64,000 nucleotides of DNA from Clostridia bacterium (GCA_017465085.1 JAFTWW010000008.1:53817-117816), one strand, 5' to 3'; shown: positions 16,934 to 26,485, counted from the first letter of the stretch. The notes: generated by a model from the letters alone, not told the origin. Numbers and translations: made by a program.

Positions 16934-18103
16934 TTAATTCAACATAAAATCTTCAAGGCCTTTTCTGCCGTTAACTCCGAGCTTCTGATATATTATCTGC
17001 AGATAATTCTTTATAGTCCGCTCGGAGAGATGCATATGATCGGCTATTTCCTTGATGCGCCAATTTCTATAGTAAAGGGATGCCACAACAAACTCGGTGG
17101 TGGTAAGATTTTCCGCCACGGTTTTCTCCATAAGCTCGTTATGTATTCGCCGCCAGCTCTTACCATAAGTCTTGGCAATATCAATTATATGGGCAAACTC
17201 CTCGGGATGCTCCTTCTTAAGATAGGATTCAAGTAAACCCTGCAGAACGGGATGGTGCTCGGCAAAGGGCTGATAAAAACCATCAGGTAAAGCCATCTCC
17301 CAAGCCGCTACCAGATGCTCCTTCGCCTTCTTAACCTTGGTTAAGCTCATAAGACTTACTGCCGCGATAATGTGTGTATGTATAAGCGCTATGGGGAACT
17401 CTTCGGGGCAGATTATAATCGATGCCTCGGCAATCCCGTAGGCTCTGCTATAATCCTTTTCGAGATAGGCCTTATAGGCTATCAGGTATAACGCCAAGCA
17501 CTTAATACCCTTATCTAAATCATTGACATAGTTTTCAAGGGGAGGAATCCTATCCGAAGAAAAATGAAGGAGGGTTGAAAACAGAGTACAGGCGAAAACG
17601 CCCTTTGCCGCCCTTACATCGTGCTTATCGGTATTATAGATTTGCCTTAACTGTGTATCAATACTATGAAGGGTAAACTGCGCCTGATGCTTATGACCTA
17701 AAGAAAGATAAGAAAAGAAACAGATTATGGATGCGGCGAAACGGTAATTATGCACGGGGCTATCAAGATATTCTTCCAGAATCTCAACCGCCTTTTCGCA
17801 CTCGCCCTTATGGTAATAATATTCACCGAGGGCAATATTGCGCTCATCCTCATCCTCTAAGCTGTTTATAAATGCCTCCGCCTCGCCTAAAGGGAAATAT
17901 GAGGAGGCAAAGGGCATAAACATACCCCTTTTCTCTCCTTCCTTTTCGGAAGACGTTTCCTGCGGGAATGCATTTTCAGGTATCATCCAATCTCTGCCTA
18001 CTTTTTGCGCGCCCGCAAGCTTGCCCTGCTTTGCCCATTTCTGCACCGTTCTGATATTAACACCCAAACGCTGCGCCGCCTGCATAGCAGTTTCAAAATT
18101 CAT
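16934..18103 (-). CDS. LuxR-type regulator with N-terminal excisionase-like HTH
   Basis: 389 residues from ATG 18103 (AAGAG upstream); the ATG three codons earlier is too close to the site. Residues 1-48 form an excisionase/MerR-like HTH (AAQRLGVNIRTVQKWAKQGK ... VGRDWMIPE). The middle (about 70-310) is helical and TPR-like, as in LuxR-family signal-sensing regulators. Residues about 325-389 are a LuxR/GerE HTH (LTTTEFVVASLYY, IKEIADHMHLSERTIKNYLQ). Two DNA-binding domains flanking a helical sensor is an uncommon layout. It lies just upstream of the adhesin pair on the same strand, with a terminator between, and may control that locus (inference). Confidence 0.75.
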   Translation of the reverse strand: MNFETAMQAAQRLGVNIRTVQKWAKQGKLAGAQKVGRDWMIPENAFPQETSSEKEGEKRGMFMPFASSYFPLGEAEAFINSLEDEDERNIALGEYYYHKGECEKAVEILEEYLDSPVHNYRFAASIICFFSYLSLGHKHQAQFTLHSIDTQLRQIYNTDKHDVRAAKGVFACTLFSTLLHFSSDRIPPLENYVNDLDKGIKCLALYLIAYKAYLEKDYSRAYGIAEASIIICPEEFPIALIHTHIIAAVSLMSLTKVKKAKEHLVAAWEMALPDGFYQPFAEHHPVLQGLLESYLKKEHPEEFAHIIDIAKTYGKSWRRIHNELMEKTVAENLTTTEFVVASLYYRNWRIKEIADHMHLSERTIKNYLQIIYQKLGVNGRKGLEDFMLN

Positions 18104-18142
18104 TTTAGTCATCTCTTTTAATTGGATTAAGAATCTTTATAT

Positions 18143-18171
18143 ATTATATCACTTTAAATTTATCTGTGCAA
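18143..18171 (-). promoter_or_regulatory. sigma-A promoter of the two-HTH regulator
   Basis: Minus strand TTGCAC (18166-18171), 17-bp spacer, TATAAT (18143-18148). Confidence 0.7.
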
Positions 18172-18232
18172 TAGCAAACCGCATCTTTTTGTTGTAAAGC
18201 GGCTGATTTTTTATCCATATTGCCCAATAGCC

Positions 18233-18261
18233 TTGACATAATTTTTTTACTGTGCTACAAT
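18233..18261 (+). promoter_or_regulatory. Strong promoter of the 48-residue gene
   Basis: TTGACA (18233-18238), 17-bp spacer, TACAAT (18256-18261); divergent from the regulator's promoter 62 bp away. Confidence 0.8.
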
Positions 18262-18291
18262 TCAAAAAAATCTGCTTTGGGAGGTTTCCTT

Positions 18292-18438
18292 ATGAAAACC
18301 GCAAAAGAGATAGTTAGTTTTTTCGATGATGTAAGTGAAAGAAGAAAGCAAGAGATTTTAAGCGCCCCCGATACCCTTTGTATTAAGGGCACTAAATATT
18401 ATGTAAGTAGCGAAGCCATACCCCTTGGAAAACCTTAA
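18292..18438 (+). CDS. 48-residue protein of unknown function
   Basis: A small frame with a near-consensus promoter, a GGGAGG site 8 nt before the ATG, and a strong terminator 40 bp after the stop, so it is very probably a real single-gene unit. The product starts MKTAKEIVSFFDDVSERRKQ (helical, charged) and ends in a short beta-like segment IKGTKYYVSSEAIPLG. No signal peptide, membrane segment or cysteine pair. I do not recognise it. It is divergent from the two-HTH regulator, which could be its controller. Confidence 0.6.
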   Translation: MKTAKEIVSFFDDVSERRKQEILSAPDTLCIKGTKYYVSSEAIPLGKP

Positions 18439-18476
18439 GTAAGGTTTCAAACGCAAAGGTTTACAATTTGGAATAA

Positions 18477-18512
18477 AATAAAAATCCACAGAATGTTCTG
18501 TGGATTTTTATT
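18477..18512. terminator. Bidirectional terminator, 48-residue gene / amidase
   Basis: 13-bp perfect stem AAAATCCACAGAA/TTCTGTGGATTTT (18481-18493, 18496-18508) with flanking A and T runs between convergent genes. Confidence 0.9.
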
Positions 18513-19055
18513 TTACATAGGTTCTCTGAACGGGATTCCGAAATAATCGGCAAGAGAAATAACCAGGTTTCTCGCAATGGAATTTATGTTATCTCTTACC
18601 CATGTGGCATCCTCAAAATTATCATGATAGCCTATTTCCACAAGTACGCTTGGCGCCCTTGTTCTTCTTACCTCACCGATGGTAGTGGTGGGCACGATTT
18701 TGGTTCCGTTGGGCAGGGGATATATCATTTCAAAATTATTGGCGATTATCTCTGCCGCCCTTCTGCCGTTCTGACTCGTAGGATAATAATAGGCCTCTAT
18801 TCCCCTCGCCTGACCTGGTGTTCCTCCCGAGGCATTGGAATGAAGAGCCAGATGTAAATCATAATATCCCGAATTGGAGGCCGTTATGGAGGATGCGGCG
18901 GTCATATCGGGGGTATTCCGCGTAAAATCAATGCCCGTAGCATATAGATAAGGCTCCATAGCATCCGCTATAAGATTCATATAGTATTCTTCATTGCCAC
19001 CTATAACATAGGGATTAAACTCCTGTGTTGAGGGGCTGAGATATATTCTCGGCAT
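18513..19055 (-). CDS. Amidase_3-type N-acetylmuramoyl-L-alanine amidase without signal peptide
   Basis: 180 residues from ATG 19055 (GGAAGGGAG upstream); the frame to 19073 lacks a site. Amidase_3 fold: Zn-ligand Glu in NEEYYMN, His in LALHSNA, and catalytic Glu in VLVEIGYHDN. The first Zn-ligand His, usually in a GHGG-like turn, is replaced by the SPSTQ segment, a variant seen in a subgroup of spore and phage lytic amidases. There is no signal peptide or wall-binding domain, so it would act inside the mother cell, in the spore, or after lysis. It sits downstream of rpoD and the TSCPD gene. Confidence 0.8.
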   Translation of the reverse strand: MPRIYLSPSTQEFNPYVIGGNEEYYMNLIADAMEPYLYATGIDFTRNTPDMTAASSITASNSGYYDLHLALHSNASGGTPGQARGIEAYYYPTSQNGRRAAEIIANNFEMIYPLPNGTKIVPTTTIGEVRRTRAPSVLVEIGYHDNFEDATWVRDNINSIARNLVISLADYFGIPFREPM

Positions 19056-19102
19056 AAAAAAACTCCCTTCCACTAATATTTTAGCAGAAGGGATAATTTA
19101 TG

Positions 19103-19633
19103 TTACTTATTTTCTTCAATAGTTCTTCCTACTACGGATAGGAACCAACAGTAAAGCGCTTCGCCAAGCTCTTGGAAAATAGGATCTCCATCGTGGGAGC
19201 AGAGCATTGCAAAGGTCTGACCGATACGGCGTTCTATATCAAGGCCCCTGCGGTAAGCAAGGTAATAAAAGGAGAATGCGCCCGTATCGGAGGAGGTTAA
19301 ATAAAGCTCCTCGGATTTTGCCTTAAGGCTATCAAGAAAGCTCTTTTGCGCTACACCTGCAAGGCTATCCTCTAAATATTCCTCAAAGCCTACCGTTGCG
19401 GTAAAGGATAAAAGGAGCCTTCTTTGCAGCTGCAATTCGAAATCCTTGTTATCTTCCTCACCCTCGGAGTTAACCGCATCAATAAACTGCTCTGCCACGG
19501 CTTTGCCGATAAGCTTTGCTTTTGAGGCCTTGGCCTTGTCCACCTTAGCATCAATAGAAGAATTGTTCCTGTTAAGCTTAACATCAAGAGAAGGCTTACT
19601 GCCGACTATTTTCATATCGCTGTCAAAGCTCAA
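19103..19633 (-). CDS. Conserved-looking protein of unknown function
   Basis: 176 residues, TTG start with AGGGTG upstream. Residues 1-35 are charged and probably disordered (repeated SxxDxKxxR/K). The rest is helical, with LQLQRRLLLSFTATVGFEEY, FSFYYLAYRRG and a Trp in LYCWFLSVVG. No catalytic motif, signal or membrane segment is visible. It lies between the TSCPD gene and the amidase on one strand, 6 bp after the former, so it is probably cotranscribed with rpoD. Function unknown. Confidence 0.65.
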   Translation of the reverse strand: MSFDSDMKIVGSKPSLDVKLNRNNSSIDAKVDKAKASKAKLIGKAVAEQFIDAVNSEGEEDNKDFELQLQRRLLLSFTATVGFEEYLEDSLAGVAQKSFLDSLKAKSEELYLTSSDTGAFSFYYLAYRRGLDIERRIGQTFAMLCSHDGDPIFQELGEALYCWFLSVVGRTIEENK

Positions 19634-19639
19634 TTTTGT

Positions 19640-19894
19640 TCACCCTTTTTGGTTTTTATACTCTATGAGGGCAAGGGCAAGCTGCGCGGGGCATGAGGTA
19701 TCCTTAAAGCCGCATTTAATGCCGCTTAGTTTTTCTATAACATCATCAACCTTCATACCAACCACTAAACTGCCGATTCCCTTGAGGTTACCGTTGCAGC
19801 CGCCCATATAGCTAACCGAAACGATGGTATCGTTTTCTATCTCGATATCTATACTGCGGGAGCAAACCCCATTAGTTTTATATGTGAATTTCAC
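19640..19894 (-). CDS. TSCPD-domain protein (TIGR03905-like)
   Basis: 84 residues, GTG start with AGAGGA. The whole protein is one TSCPD domain: GVCSRSIDIEI, YMGGCNGNLKGI and TSCPAQLALAL. This domain also occurs at the C-terminus of class II ribonucleotide reductases, where its cysteines are thought to help nucleotide or metal handling. As a stand-alone protein its role is unknown. It follows rpoD by 14 bp. Confidence 0.85.
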   Translation of the reverse strand: MKFTYKTNGVCSRSIDIEIENDTIVSVSYMGGCNGNLKGIGSLVVGMKVDDVIEKLSGIKCGFKDTSCPAQLALALIEYKNQKG

Positions 19895-19908
19895 TTTATT
19901 TATTCCTC

Positions 19909-20985
19909 TTATCTTTCTTTGAACTTGTTGCTTCTTACGGGGTGGCGAAGTTTACGGAGCGCCTTAGCCTCTATCTGACGGATACGCTCTCTTGTTACAT
20001 TAAACTCGGTGCCTACCTCTTCGAGAGTATGGCATCTGCCATCCTTAAGACCGAAACGGAGGCGGATAACTGCCTCTTCCCTTTCGGTAAGGCTATGAAG
20101 AACGCTATCGATATCCTCGTTGGTAATGGTCTTAAGAGCCGCATCATCGGGGGCTAATGCCTCCTCATCCCTGATAAAGTCCATAAGGCGAGAATCCTCC
20201 TCGGGACCGATGGGGGTTTCCATAGAAACGGGCTCCTGAGCCACACGCATAATCTCCCTTACTCGCTCAACGGGAAGCTCCATCTTCTGCGCGATAAGCT
20301 CTTCACTGGGCTCGGTGCCGTTTTCGTGGAGAAGCTGACTCTGCACCTTTTTAAGACGGTTAATAGTTTCAACCATATGAACGGGGATACGTATAGTTCT
20401 TGCCTGATCGGCAATAGCGCGGGTAATTGCCTGCCTTATCCACCAGGTAGCATAGGTGGAGAACTTAAAGCCCTTGGTATAATCAAACTTATCCACGGCT
20501 TTGATAAGGCCCACATTGCCCTCTTGAATAAGGTCGAGGAAATACATACCTCTGCCCACATACTTTTTAGCTATACTTACAACAAGGCGGAGGTTAGCTT
20601 CGGTAAGACGCTGTTTGGCGTAAGCATCGCCCTCGCCTATCTTAATAGCAAGCTCAATTTCCTCCTCGGTGGTGAGAAGCGGTACTCTGCCGATTTCACG
20701 AAGATATACCTTAACGGGATCATCGAGAGATATATTATCTACGGATAGGGCATCATCAAGATTATCCATATCCATCTCTTCAAGCTTTAATTCATCATCA
20801 GAGGGCTCCTCATCAAAATCAAGCTCTAAAATAGGAGGCTCAAAGGCAAGCTCATTGAGATCATCGGGAGCGTTCTCGATATCATCAAGGGTTAATTCCT
20901 TTTCCTCTTCTGCCTCCAATATCTCGTTTGCCTGCTTTGTAGCTTCGTTTTCCATTTCCATATTCAATTCCTTTTTATCTGCCAT
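19909..20985 (-). CDS. rpoD: RNA polymerase primary sigma factor
   Basis: 358 residues. Acidic N-terminal region (1-80), region 1.2 ([17 protein letters not shown]), region 2 ([35 protein letters not shown]), region 3 ([15 protein letters not shown]) and region 4 HTH ([20 protein letters not shown]). It lacks a large non-conserved insert, as usual in Bacillota. It follows dnaG by 2 bp in the classic dnaG-rpoD macromolecular synthesis order. It explains the many -35/-10 pairs noted here. Confidence 0.98.
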   Translation of the reverse strand: MADKKELNMEMENEATKQANEILEAEEEKELTLDDIENAPDDLNELAFEPPILELDFDEEPSDDELKLEEMDMDNLDDALSVDNISLDDPVKVYLREIGRVPLLTTEEEIELAIKIGEGDAYAKQRLTEANLRLVVSIAKKYVGRGMYFLDLIQEGNVGLIKAVDKFDYTKGFKFSTYATWWIRQAITRAIADQARTIRIPVHMVETINRLKKVQSQLLHENGTEPSEELIAQKMELPVERVREIMRVAQEPVSMETPIGPEEDSRLMDFIRDEEALAPDDAALKTITNEDIDSVLHSLTEREEAVIRLRFGLKDGRCHTLEEVGTEFNVTRERIRQIEAKALRKLRHPVRSNKFKER

Positions 20986-20987
20986 TT

Positions 20988-22763
20988 CTAATTCCCCTTT
21001 TGTTTATTTTCAATTATTTTTCTTAAATTTTCTGCCCAATCATCTACCGACATATTCTTAGTATCACTTGCTCTTAAACGGGTTGCCTCATCTAATATTA
21101 ACCTAATACTATCTTTTAATACAATGAGCGGGTTATTTCCGCATTTTTCGCTATTGGAAAGATAGACTAAATAACCGAGCTCATCGGAGCTCAGGGCTTG
21201 GCCGAAATAGGATATATCGGGATCTCTGCCTGATAGGATACATTCGCTTATTGCCGAATATATACGCCTATTAAGCGATGTGAGCATATTATCGGGCTTT
21301 AATTTTTCGTATGCTGTTTCAAAAAGGTCGGGATGCTGCATCAGCACTGCTATTACCGCCTCCTCGGCGGGAACTGCCGCGGGGTAGCTTCGCCTTTCGG
21401 GATTTATATCGCTTTTTGAAAACTTGGGATTTATAATTGCGTTTATTTCCCTTTTTTGCTCGGCTCTCTTGTTCTGCCTTCTCAGCTCGTTTACACGGGT
21501 CTCAATAGCAGTTTTTGAAACATTATATTTCTGCGAGAGTCTGCCGATATAAAGGTCGCGGGTCATAATATCGTTGGATTCGGCTATTATGGCGGCCGCC
21601 CTGGATAAATACTTGAGCCTTCCCTCATCGCTGTTTACATCAATATCCTTAACAGCGGTAAGCAGCTTATACTCCATCTCGGAGGTGGCGCCGTTCAGAA
21701 GGGCATCAAATCTATCTCTGCCGAATTTCTTTATATATTCATCGGGGTCCTTAGCATCGGGAAGAACAAGAACGCTTACCCTAAGCCCTGTATCAGCGAG
21801 AATATTTCCTGCCTTTTTAACTGCCGCCTGACCTGCCTCATCGGTATCAAGGGTTAGCACAATTTCCTTTGTATATTTAGAAATAAGCTTTGCCTGCTCG
21901 GCGGTAAAGGAGGTACCCAAAGCCGCAACGGCATTTTCAAAGCCTGCTTGATGGAGGGATATAACATCCATATTGCCCTCAACCAGCAATATTTTTTCAT
22001 CGCAATGATTCTTAGCAAAGTTCATTGCAAAAAGGTTCTCGCTCTTTTTGAACACTAAGGTATCAGAGGTATTAACATATTTGCCTCCCGCCCTATCATC
22101 CCAAGGGAGCGCTCTACCGCTAAAGCCTATAACCTTGCCCCTTATGTTTATTATGGGGAACATAGCTCTGTTGCGGAAGAAATCATAATATGTACCCCTC
22201 TGGCTCTTGGCGATAACCTTGGCCTGAAGCATATCGTTAATTGTATAACCTTTGGATTTAAGGTGCTTAAGGAGACCATCCCACTCTTCAGGGGCGGCGC
22301 CTAAGCCAAAATGCTTTATGGTATTAAGGGTGAGTCCCCTGCCCGTGTAATACTCAAGCACCTTTTTGCCCTTTTCGCTGAGCAGGTAGCTGTGATAAAA
22401 TCGGGCTGCCTCTTTATTTATCTCATAGATAGTGTTTTTAAGGCGGAGCATAGAATCATCATAGCCGCTATCCTCGGGGATATAAACTCCGCTTCTATCG
22501 GCTAAAAGCTTTACCGCTTCAATATAATCAAGATTCTCGGCAAGCTTTACAAAGGTAAAGGCATCGCCGCCCTTACCGCAGCCGTAGCAATAGAAGGAAT
22601 CGCTTTCGGGGTAAACGGTAAAGGAGGGGGTTTTCTCGTTATGGAAGGGACAAAGTCCCACCAGATTCTTACCCCTTCGTTTAAGATTTACATAGGCCGA
22701 TATAACCGACTCTATATCATTCTTTGCTTTTATCTCTTCTATAACGCTTGAAGGTATCGCCAA
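20988..22763 (-). CDS. dnaG: DNA primase
   Basis: 591 residues. Zinc-binding domain ([11 protein letters not shown] and [11 protein letters not shown]), catalytic core (about 115-330) and Toprim motifs ([23 protein letters not shown]), then a DnaB-helicase-interacting C-terminus. It synthesises RNA primers for replication. Grouped with dgt upstream and rpoD downstream. Confidence 0.98.
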   Translation of the reverse strand: MAIPSSVIEEIKAKNDIESVISAYVNLKRRGKNLVGLCPFHNEKTPSFTVYPESDSFYCYGCGKGGDAFTFVKLAENLDYIEAVKLLADRSGVYIPEDSGYDDSMLRLKNTIYEINKEAARFYHSYLLSEKGKKVLEYYTGRGLTLNTIKHFGLGAAPEEWDGLLKHLKSKGYTINDMLQAKVIAKSQRGTYYDFFRNRAMFPIINIRGKVIGFSGRALPWDDRAGGKYVNTSDTLVFKKSENLFAMNFAKNHCDEKILLVEGNMDVISLHQAGFENAVAALGTSFTAEQAKLISKYTKEIVLTLDTDEAGQAAVKKAGNILADTGLRVSVLVLPDAKDPDEYIKKFGRDRFDALLNGATSEMEYKLLTAVKDIDVNSDEGRLKYLSRAAAIIAESNDIMTRDLYIGRLSQKYNVSKTAIETRVNELRRQNKRAEQKREINAIINPKFSKSDINPERRSYPAAVPAEEAVIAVLMQHPDLFETAYEKLKPDNMLTSLNRRIYSAISECILSGRDPDISYFGQALSSDELGYLVYLSNSEKCGNNPLIVLKDSIRLILDEATRLRASDTKNMSVDDWAENLRKIIENKQKGN

Positions 22764-22796
22764 TTATATCGCTCCTCTCTTTTAATTTCCTTTTTA

Positions 22797-23798
22797 TTAT
22801 AAATTCCAGGACTTTGGTATATAGATATCAGAATAGGTGGTAACGGCGAAATGGTCGGTCATACCCGCAATATAATCGGTTACCGCCCGCTCTATTCCCT
22901 CATTTTCGCGAACAAGCTGATATTCGCCGCTCATGGCCTCGGGGTTTTTGAGAAGATAATCATAGATGCCTCTAATAATACCCTCTACCTTTTCCTCCTC
23001 AGCTTTAGCTTTTTTATTACTGTAAACCGCATCATACATAAATTTATGAAGCTTTTCATAATAGAAATGGGTTTGCTCATCAAATTTTATATCAAGACCT
23101 TGGCTGTTTTTAATAAGGGAGCCTACAAGCGCGGTTATACGCTCGCTTTTGGTTTTGCCTAAGAACTCCACTATATCCTTTGGTATTTCATCAAAGGATA
23201 GCACGCCTGCCCTTATGGCATCATCAATATCGTGATTCATATAGGCTATATGGTCGCAAAGGCGGACTATTCTGCCCTCGGCGGTTTCCGCTAAGTCACC
23301 CTTTGTGTGATTGAGGATACCATCCACAACCTCAAAGGTAAGGTTAAGGCCCTTGCCGCTCTTTTCCAATTTTTCACAAACCCTCACGCTCTGCTCAAAG
23401 TGGGTAAAGCCGCAAGGGGAAATAGAATCAAGCGCCCTCTCCCCAGCATGACCGAAGGGGGTGTGGCCCAAATCGTGACCTAAGGCTATCGCCTCGGTTA
23501 AATCCTCGTTAAGCCGAAGCGCTCTTGCCACCGTTCTCGAAATCTGAGAAACCTCAAGGGTATGGGTAAGGCGGGTTCGGTAGTGATCCGACTCGGGAGA
23601 TAAAAAGACCTGAGTTTTATGCTTTAAGCGGCGAAAGGCTCTCGAATGGATTATTCTATCCCTATCCCGCTGATAATCTGTGCGGATAGGGCACGGCTCC
23701 TCAAAAACCTTTCTGCCCTTTGAGTTTTCACTCAGGGCCGCAAAGGAGGATAGGGTTTCTCTCTCGGTTTGCTGACTTAAAAGCCTTATTTCATCCAT
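22797..23798 (-). CDS. dgt: Deoxyguanosinetriphosphate triphosphohydrolase-like protein
   Basis: 333 residues. HD-domain dNTPase: RRLKHKTQVFLSPESDHYRT, first His in TRLTHTLEVSQI, HD pair in ALGHDLGHTPFGHAGE. Hydrolyses dNTP to deoxynucleoside and triphosphate, probably tetrameric. Matches the shorter Bacillota type without the E. coli insert. It stands in front of dnaG, a common clostridial arrangement, 33 bp apart. Confidence 0.93.
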   Translation of the reverse strand: MDEIRLLSQQTERETLSSFAALSENSKGRKVFEEPCPIRTDYQRDRDRIIHSRAFRRLKHKTQVFLSPESDHYRTRLTHTLEVSQISRTVARALRLNEDLTEAIALGHDLGHTPFGHAGERALDSISPCGFTHFEQSVRVCEKLEKSGKGLNLTFEVVDGILNHTKGDLAETAEGRIVRLCDHIAYMNHDIDDAIRAGVLSFDEIPKDIVEFLGKTKSERITALVGSLIKNSQGLDIKFDEQTHFYYEKLHKFMYDAVYSNKKAKAEEEKVEGIIRGIYDYLLKNPEAMSGEYQLVRENEGIERAVTDYIAGMTDHFAVTTYSDIYIPKSWNL

Positions 23799-23875
23799 CC
23801 ATTACCCTCCTTTAACCTCTCTATTTATATTATTAGATAAATGTGACAAAATTCCTCTATTTTCTTAAACTTTAA

Positions 23876-24499
23876 TTAAATTTCAAATGAAAAATATTTA
23901 GTATCGATAATCTCGGCCCTCTTACTGCCCGAAAAAGCTTCGGTAAGCTCATTTTCAAAGGCGGGAATATCCTCGCTCTTAAGGGTGAAGCAAACCCTTA
24001 CGCTATCGGTATAAACGGTATCGGTTATATTGCCTCCCGATTTGGCAATAAGCTTTTCTAAGGTTTTAAGCTCGGAGTAGGCGCAATCTACCGCCATCTC
24101 GCTTCCAACACACATCATAGCCTTGGGGGCTAAATCAATGGCATCCTTAGCCGAGGTGGAATAGGCGCGGACAAGACCGCCCGTGCCTAAAAGCACACCG
24201 CCGAAATATCTGGTTACAACTACTATTAAATCAACGGCGCCGCTACCCATAATGCAATCAAGTATAGGTTTACCCGCGGTGCCGTGGGGCTCGCCATCAT
24301 CAGAGAAGCGGGCGGAGCCATCCCTTAAAACATAGGCGTAAACATTGTGCCTTGCATCCCAGCACTCGCTTTTAATTTTGTTTAGTATCTCTAAAGCCTT
24401 TTCTTCGCTATCGCAGGGAATTGCTCTTGCTATAAACCGAGAACGCTTTTCGCTGTATTCGGCTACTCCCTCGCCTAATATGGTTTTATAGTTTTCCAC
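23876..24499 (-). CDS. YigZ/IMPACT family protein
   Basis: 207 residues: N-terminal UPF0029 domain (EKRSRFIARAIPCDSEEKA, WDARHNVYAYVL, DDGEPHGTAGKPIL, VVVTRYFGGVLLGTGGLVRAYS), then a C-terminal DUF1949 domain. Bacterial members are of uncertain role, with suggested links to translation or stress. Lies between the rpmE terminator and dgt. Confidence 0.92.
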   Translation of the reverse strand: MENYKTILGEGVAEYSEKRSRFIARAIPCDSEEKALEILNKIKSECWDARHNVYAYVLRDGSARFSDDGEPHGTAGKPILDCIMGSGAVDLIVVVTRYFGGVLLGTGGLVRAYSTSAKDAIDLAPKAMMCVGSEMAVDCAYSELKTLEKLIAKSGGNITDTVYTDSVRVCFTLKSEDIPAFENELTEAFSGSKRAEIIDTKYFSFEI

Positions 24500-24540
24500 A
24501 CCGCGCCTCCTTAGAATAGAATAAATAATCTTAACTAAAG

Positions 24541-24572
24541 AAAAAACCGCAACCGTTATCCAACGGTTGCGG
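24541..24572 (-). terminator. Terminator of rpmE
   Basis: 11-bp perfect stem CCGCAACCGTT/AACGGTTGCGG (24547-24557, 24562-24572), tetraloop, six T on the minus strand. Confidence 0.92.
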
Positions 24573-24586
24573 AACTAAGGTAATTA

Positions 24587-24793
24587 TTATTCTTCAATAC
24601 CAAAGCGCTTCTTAAATCTATCAACACGACCGCCGGTGTCAACCAACTTCTGCTTACCGGTAAAAAACGGATGACATTTAGAACAAATATCCAAACGAAT
24701 GTCCTTCTTTGTTGAGCTAGTTTCGAATTCAGCGCCACAAGCGCACTTAATAGTTACCTTTTCATACTGCGGATGAATGCCTTCTTTCACCAT
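24587..24793 (-). CDS. rpmE: Ribosomal protein bL31
   Basis: 68 residues from ATG 24793, preceded by AAAGGGGTG; an in-frame ATG at 24808 overlaps that site. [13 protein letters not shown] start, zinc cysteines 17, 19, 37 and 40 (the C+ form, needing Zn), [11 protein letters not shown] end. Large-subunit protein. Own promoter and terminator, so monocistronic. Confidence 0.97.
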   Translation of the reverse strand: MVKEGIHPQYEKVTIKCACGAEFETSSTKKDIRLDICSKCHPFFTGKQKLVDTGGRVDRFKKRFGIEE

Positions 24794-24823
24794 TGTCACC
24801 CCTTTCATTTCGTTAACATTGAA

Positions 24824-24852
24824 ATAATATCACAAATGATTATAAAATGCAA
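24824..24852 (-). promoter_or_regulatory. sigma-A promoter of rpmE
   Basis: Minus strand TTGCAT (24847-24852), 17-bp spacer, TATTAT (24824-24829). Confidence 0.65.
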
Positions 24853-24877
24853 GTAAAATTTCTAAATTTACAAAATT

Positions 24878-25480
24878 TTATTTCTTCCATCTATCGCGAA
24901 GGCTTTCGTACCACTCGATTATTTTGAATCTTATCACATATTTCTGCGGATGCTCCGCCACGTATACGCCCTTGGTACCAACGCTTTCGGATAGCTCTCC
25001 TTTGGCGGCGGGAAGGCACACAGCGGGATACACAACACACCACCAATTCTTACCCTCTCCTTGACCTAAATTTACTATCAGGGATATATACTCCCCTGCG
25101 GGCAGGGTGAAATCATCATACTCCCTCGTTTCAAAATAAGCATTACCAATATAGGCGGTAGCCGAATAATCCTTGCCGTTATTCTCTATTACCTTATTTG
25201 CTATATCGGTAATTTGAGTTATATTTTTCTCGGCGCAGGCTATGGCGGTATCTAAATCGGTTGCGGCATCAAATATGATATCGCTGTTTTTAAGTATTTC
25301 ATCCCTTACCTTAAGCTTTAGCTCCTGATCCTCCTCGCTATCGGAATTGGCTATTATATGAAGCCTCAGCACCCCGCTTTTGATATCGGCGCAGGCCGCA
25401 TCAAAATTGGCGACGCTTAAGATTATGGTGCATATAAGGCCGAATAAAATTCCCGTTTCAATGTTTTTTCGAATAGACAT
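24878..25480 (-). CDS. spoIIR: Stage II sporulation protein R
   Basis: 200 residues from ATG 25480 (CAGGAGC upstream) rather than 25507. N-terminal membrane segment or signal (about 8-27), then the family core LRLHIIANSDSEEDQELKLKVRD and GEGKNWWCVVYPAVC. Made in the forespore and exported, SpoIIR triggers SpoIIGA to process pro-sigma-E in the mother cell. Its presence is direct evidence for a sporulation programme in this lineage. Follows ispE by 54 bp. Confidence 0.94.
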   Translation of the reverse strand: MSIRKNIETGILFGLICTIILSVANFDAACADIKSGVLRLHIIANSDSEEDQELKLKVRDEILKNSDIIFDAATDLDTAIACAEKNITQITDIANKVIENNGKDYSATAYIGNAYFETREYDDFTLPAGEYISLIVNLGQGEGKNWWCVVYPAVCLPAAKGELSESVGTKGVYVAEHPQKYVIRFKIIEWYESLRDRWKK

Positions 25481-25534
25481 AAAAAAGCTCCTGACAAATA
25501 ATTTCAAGGGAAATATTGGCAGAAGCTCAAAATT

Positions 25535-26377
25535 TTATTCAGTTTTTTTAATTCCGTAGCTTTGGGTTTTGGCTATATGGGGCTCAAATCCCAGATGAAA
25601 AAGCTTTTTTGCAAGGGCTGAAGCTATTTCATCATTCTCTAAAACAAAGAAAACACTAGGTCCGCTACCCGAAAGCCCTACGGTTACGGGATTAAACTCA
25701 GCGGCTATTTGTTTCATATTATCTATTTTGCAAACCGCCTCAAAGCTGTTACCCGTATATTGAAGAGCCTTGTTGCAGTTGCAAAGCGATAGTTCTTTTA
25801 CAAATTTTTCGGTATGGTCGAAGTTTTCTTCTATACTATCTATCTTTTCATACATAGCCTTGGTAGAAAGCTTCCTACCGTTTTTAACGATAACGAGATG
25901 CCTCTCGGGGAAAGCAGGGAGTTCTTCTAAAATTTCACCTATACCCGTCGCTCTCACGGTGCCGCCCATAATACAGAAAGGCACATCAGCGCCCACCTTT
26001 AAGCCTATTTTGCAAAGCGCATCAAGTTTTAAGCCTGCTTCATAAAGGCTATTAAGGCCTACTATAACCGCCGCCGCATCGGCGCTACCGCCCCCAAGGC
26101 CCGCCGCCTTAGGAATATGCTTTTCGATATAGATATCTGCTCCGCCCGAAATTTTCGAAAAATCAAAAAACTCCTTTGCCGCTTTAAAGGCTATATTATC
26201 TTCTCCCATAATCTCACTATCCGAGCAGGTTACGGTTATTTCATCCGCTTTTTCAAGGGTTACCGTATCGGCAAGGGAAACTGACTGCATTACCGAATCA
26301 ATCAAGTGATAACCATCTTCCCTTTTGCCCTTAATATCAAGGGTGAAATTTATTTTTGCATTAGCGATAAGCTTCAC
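25535..26377 (-). CDS. ispE: 4-diphosphocytidyl-2-C-methyl-D-erythritol kinase
   Basis: 280 residues, GTG start. GHMP kinase: AKINFTLDIKGKREDGYHLI near the N-terminus, ATP loop PKAAGLGGGSADAAAV (about 90-105), VGLSGSGPSVFFV near the C-terminus. Phosphorylates CDP-ME in the MEP isoprenoid pathway. Neighbour of spoIIR, a pairing common in clostridia. Confidence 0.96.
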   Translation of the reverse strand: MKLIANAKINFTLDIKGKREDGYHLIDSVMQSVSLADTVTLEKADEITVTCSDSEIMGEDNIAFKAAKEFFDFSKISGGADIYIEKHIPKAAGLGGGSADAAAVIVGLNSLYEAGLKLDALCKIGLKVGADVPFCIMGGTVRATGIGEILEELPAFPERHLVIVKNGRKLSTKAMYEKIDSIEENFDHTEKFVKELSLCNCNKALQYTGNSFEAVCKIDNMKQIAAEFNPVTVGLSGSGPSVFFVLENDEIASALAKKLFHLGFEPHIAKTQSYGIKKTE

Positions 26378-26456
26378 CTACAACCCTCCTTTACAGCGTT
26401 TAGCATATATATTTTAACTTTAAGCCGCGGCAAAGTCAAGGAAACTCAAAAAAATG

Positions 26457-26485
26457 TTGAGTTTTCAACAAAACAATGATATAAT
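26457..26485 (+). promoter_or_regulatory. sigma-A promoter of degV
   Basis: TTGAGT (26457-26462), 17-bp spacer, TATAAT (26480-26485). Confidence 0.75.
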
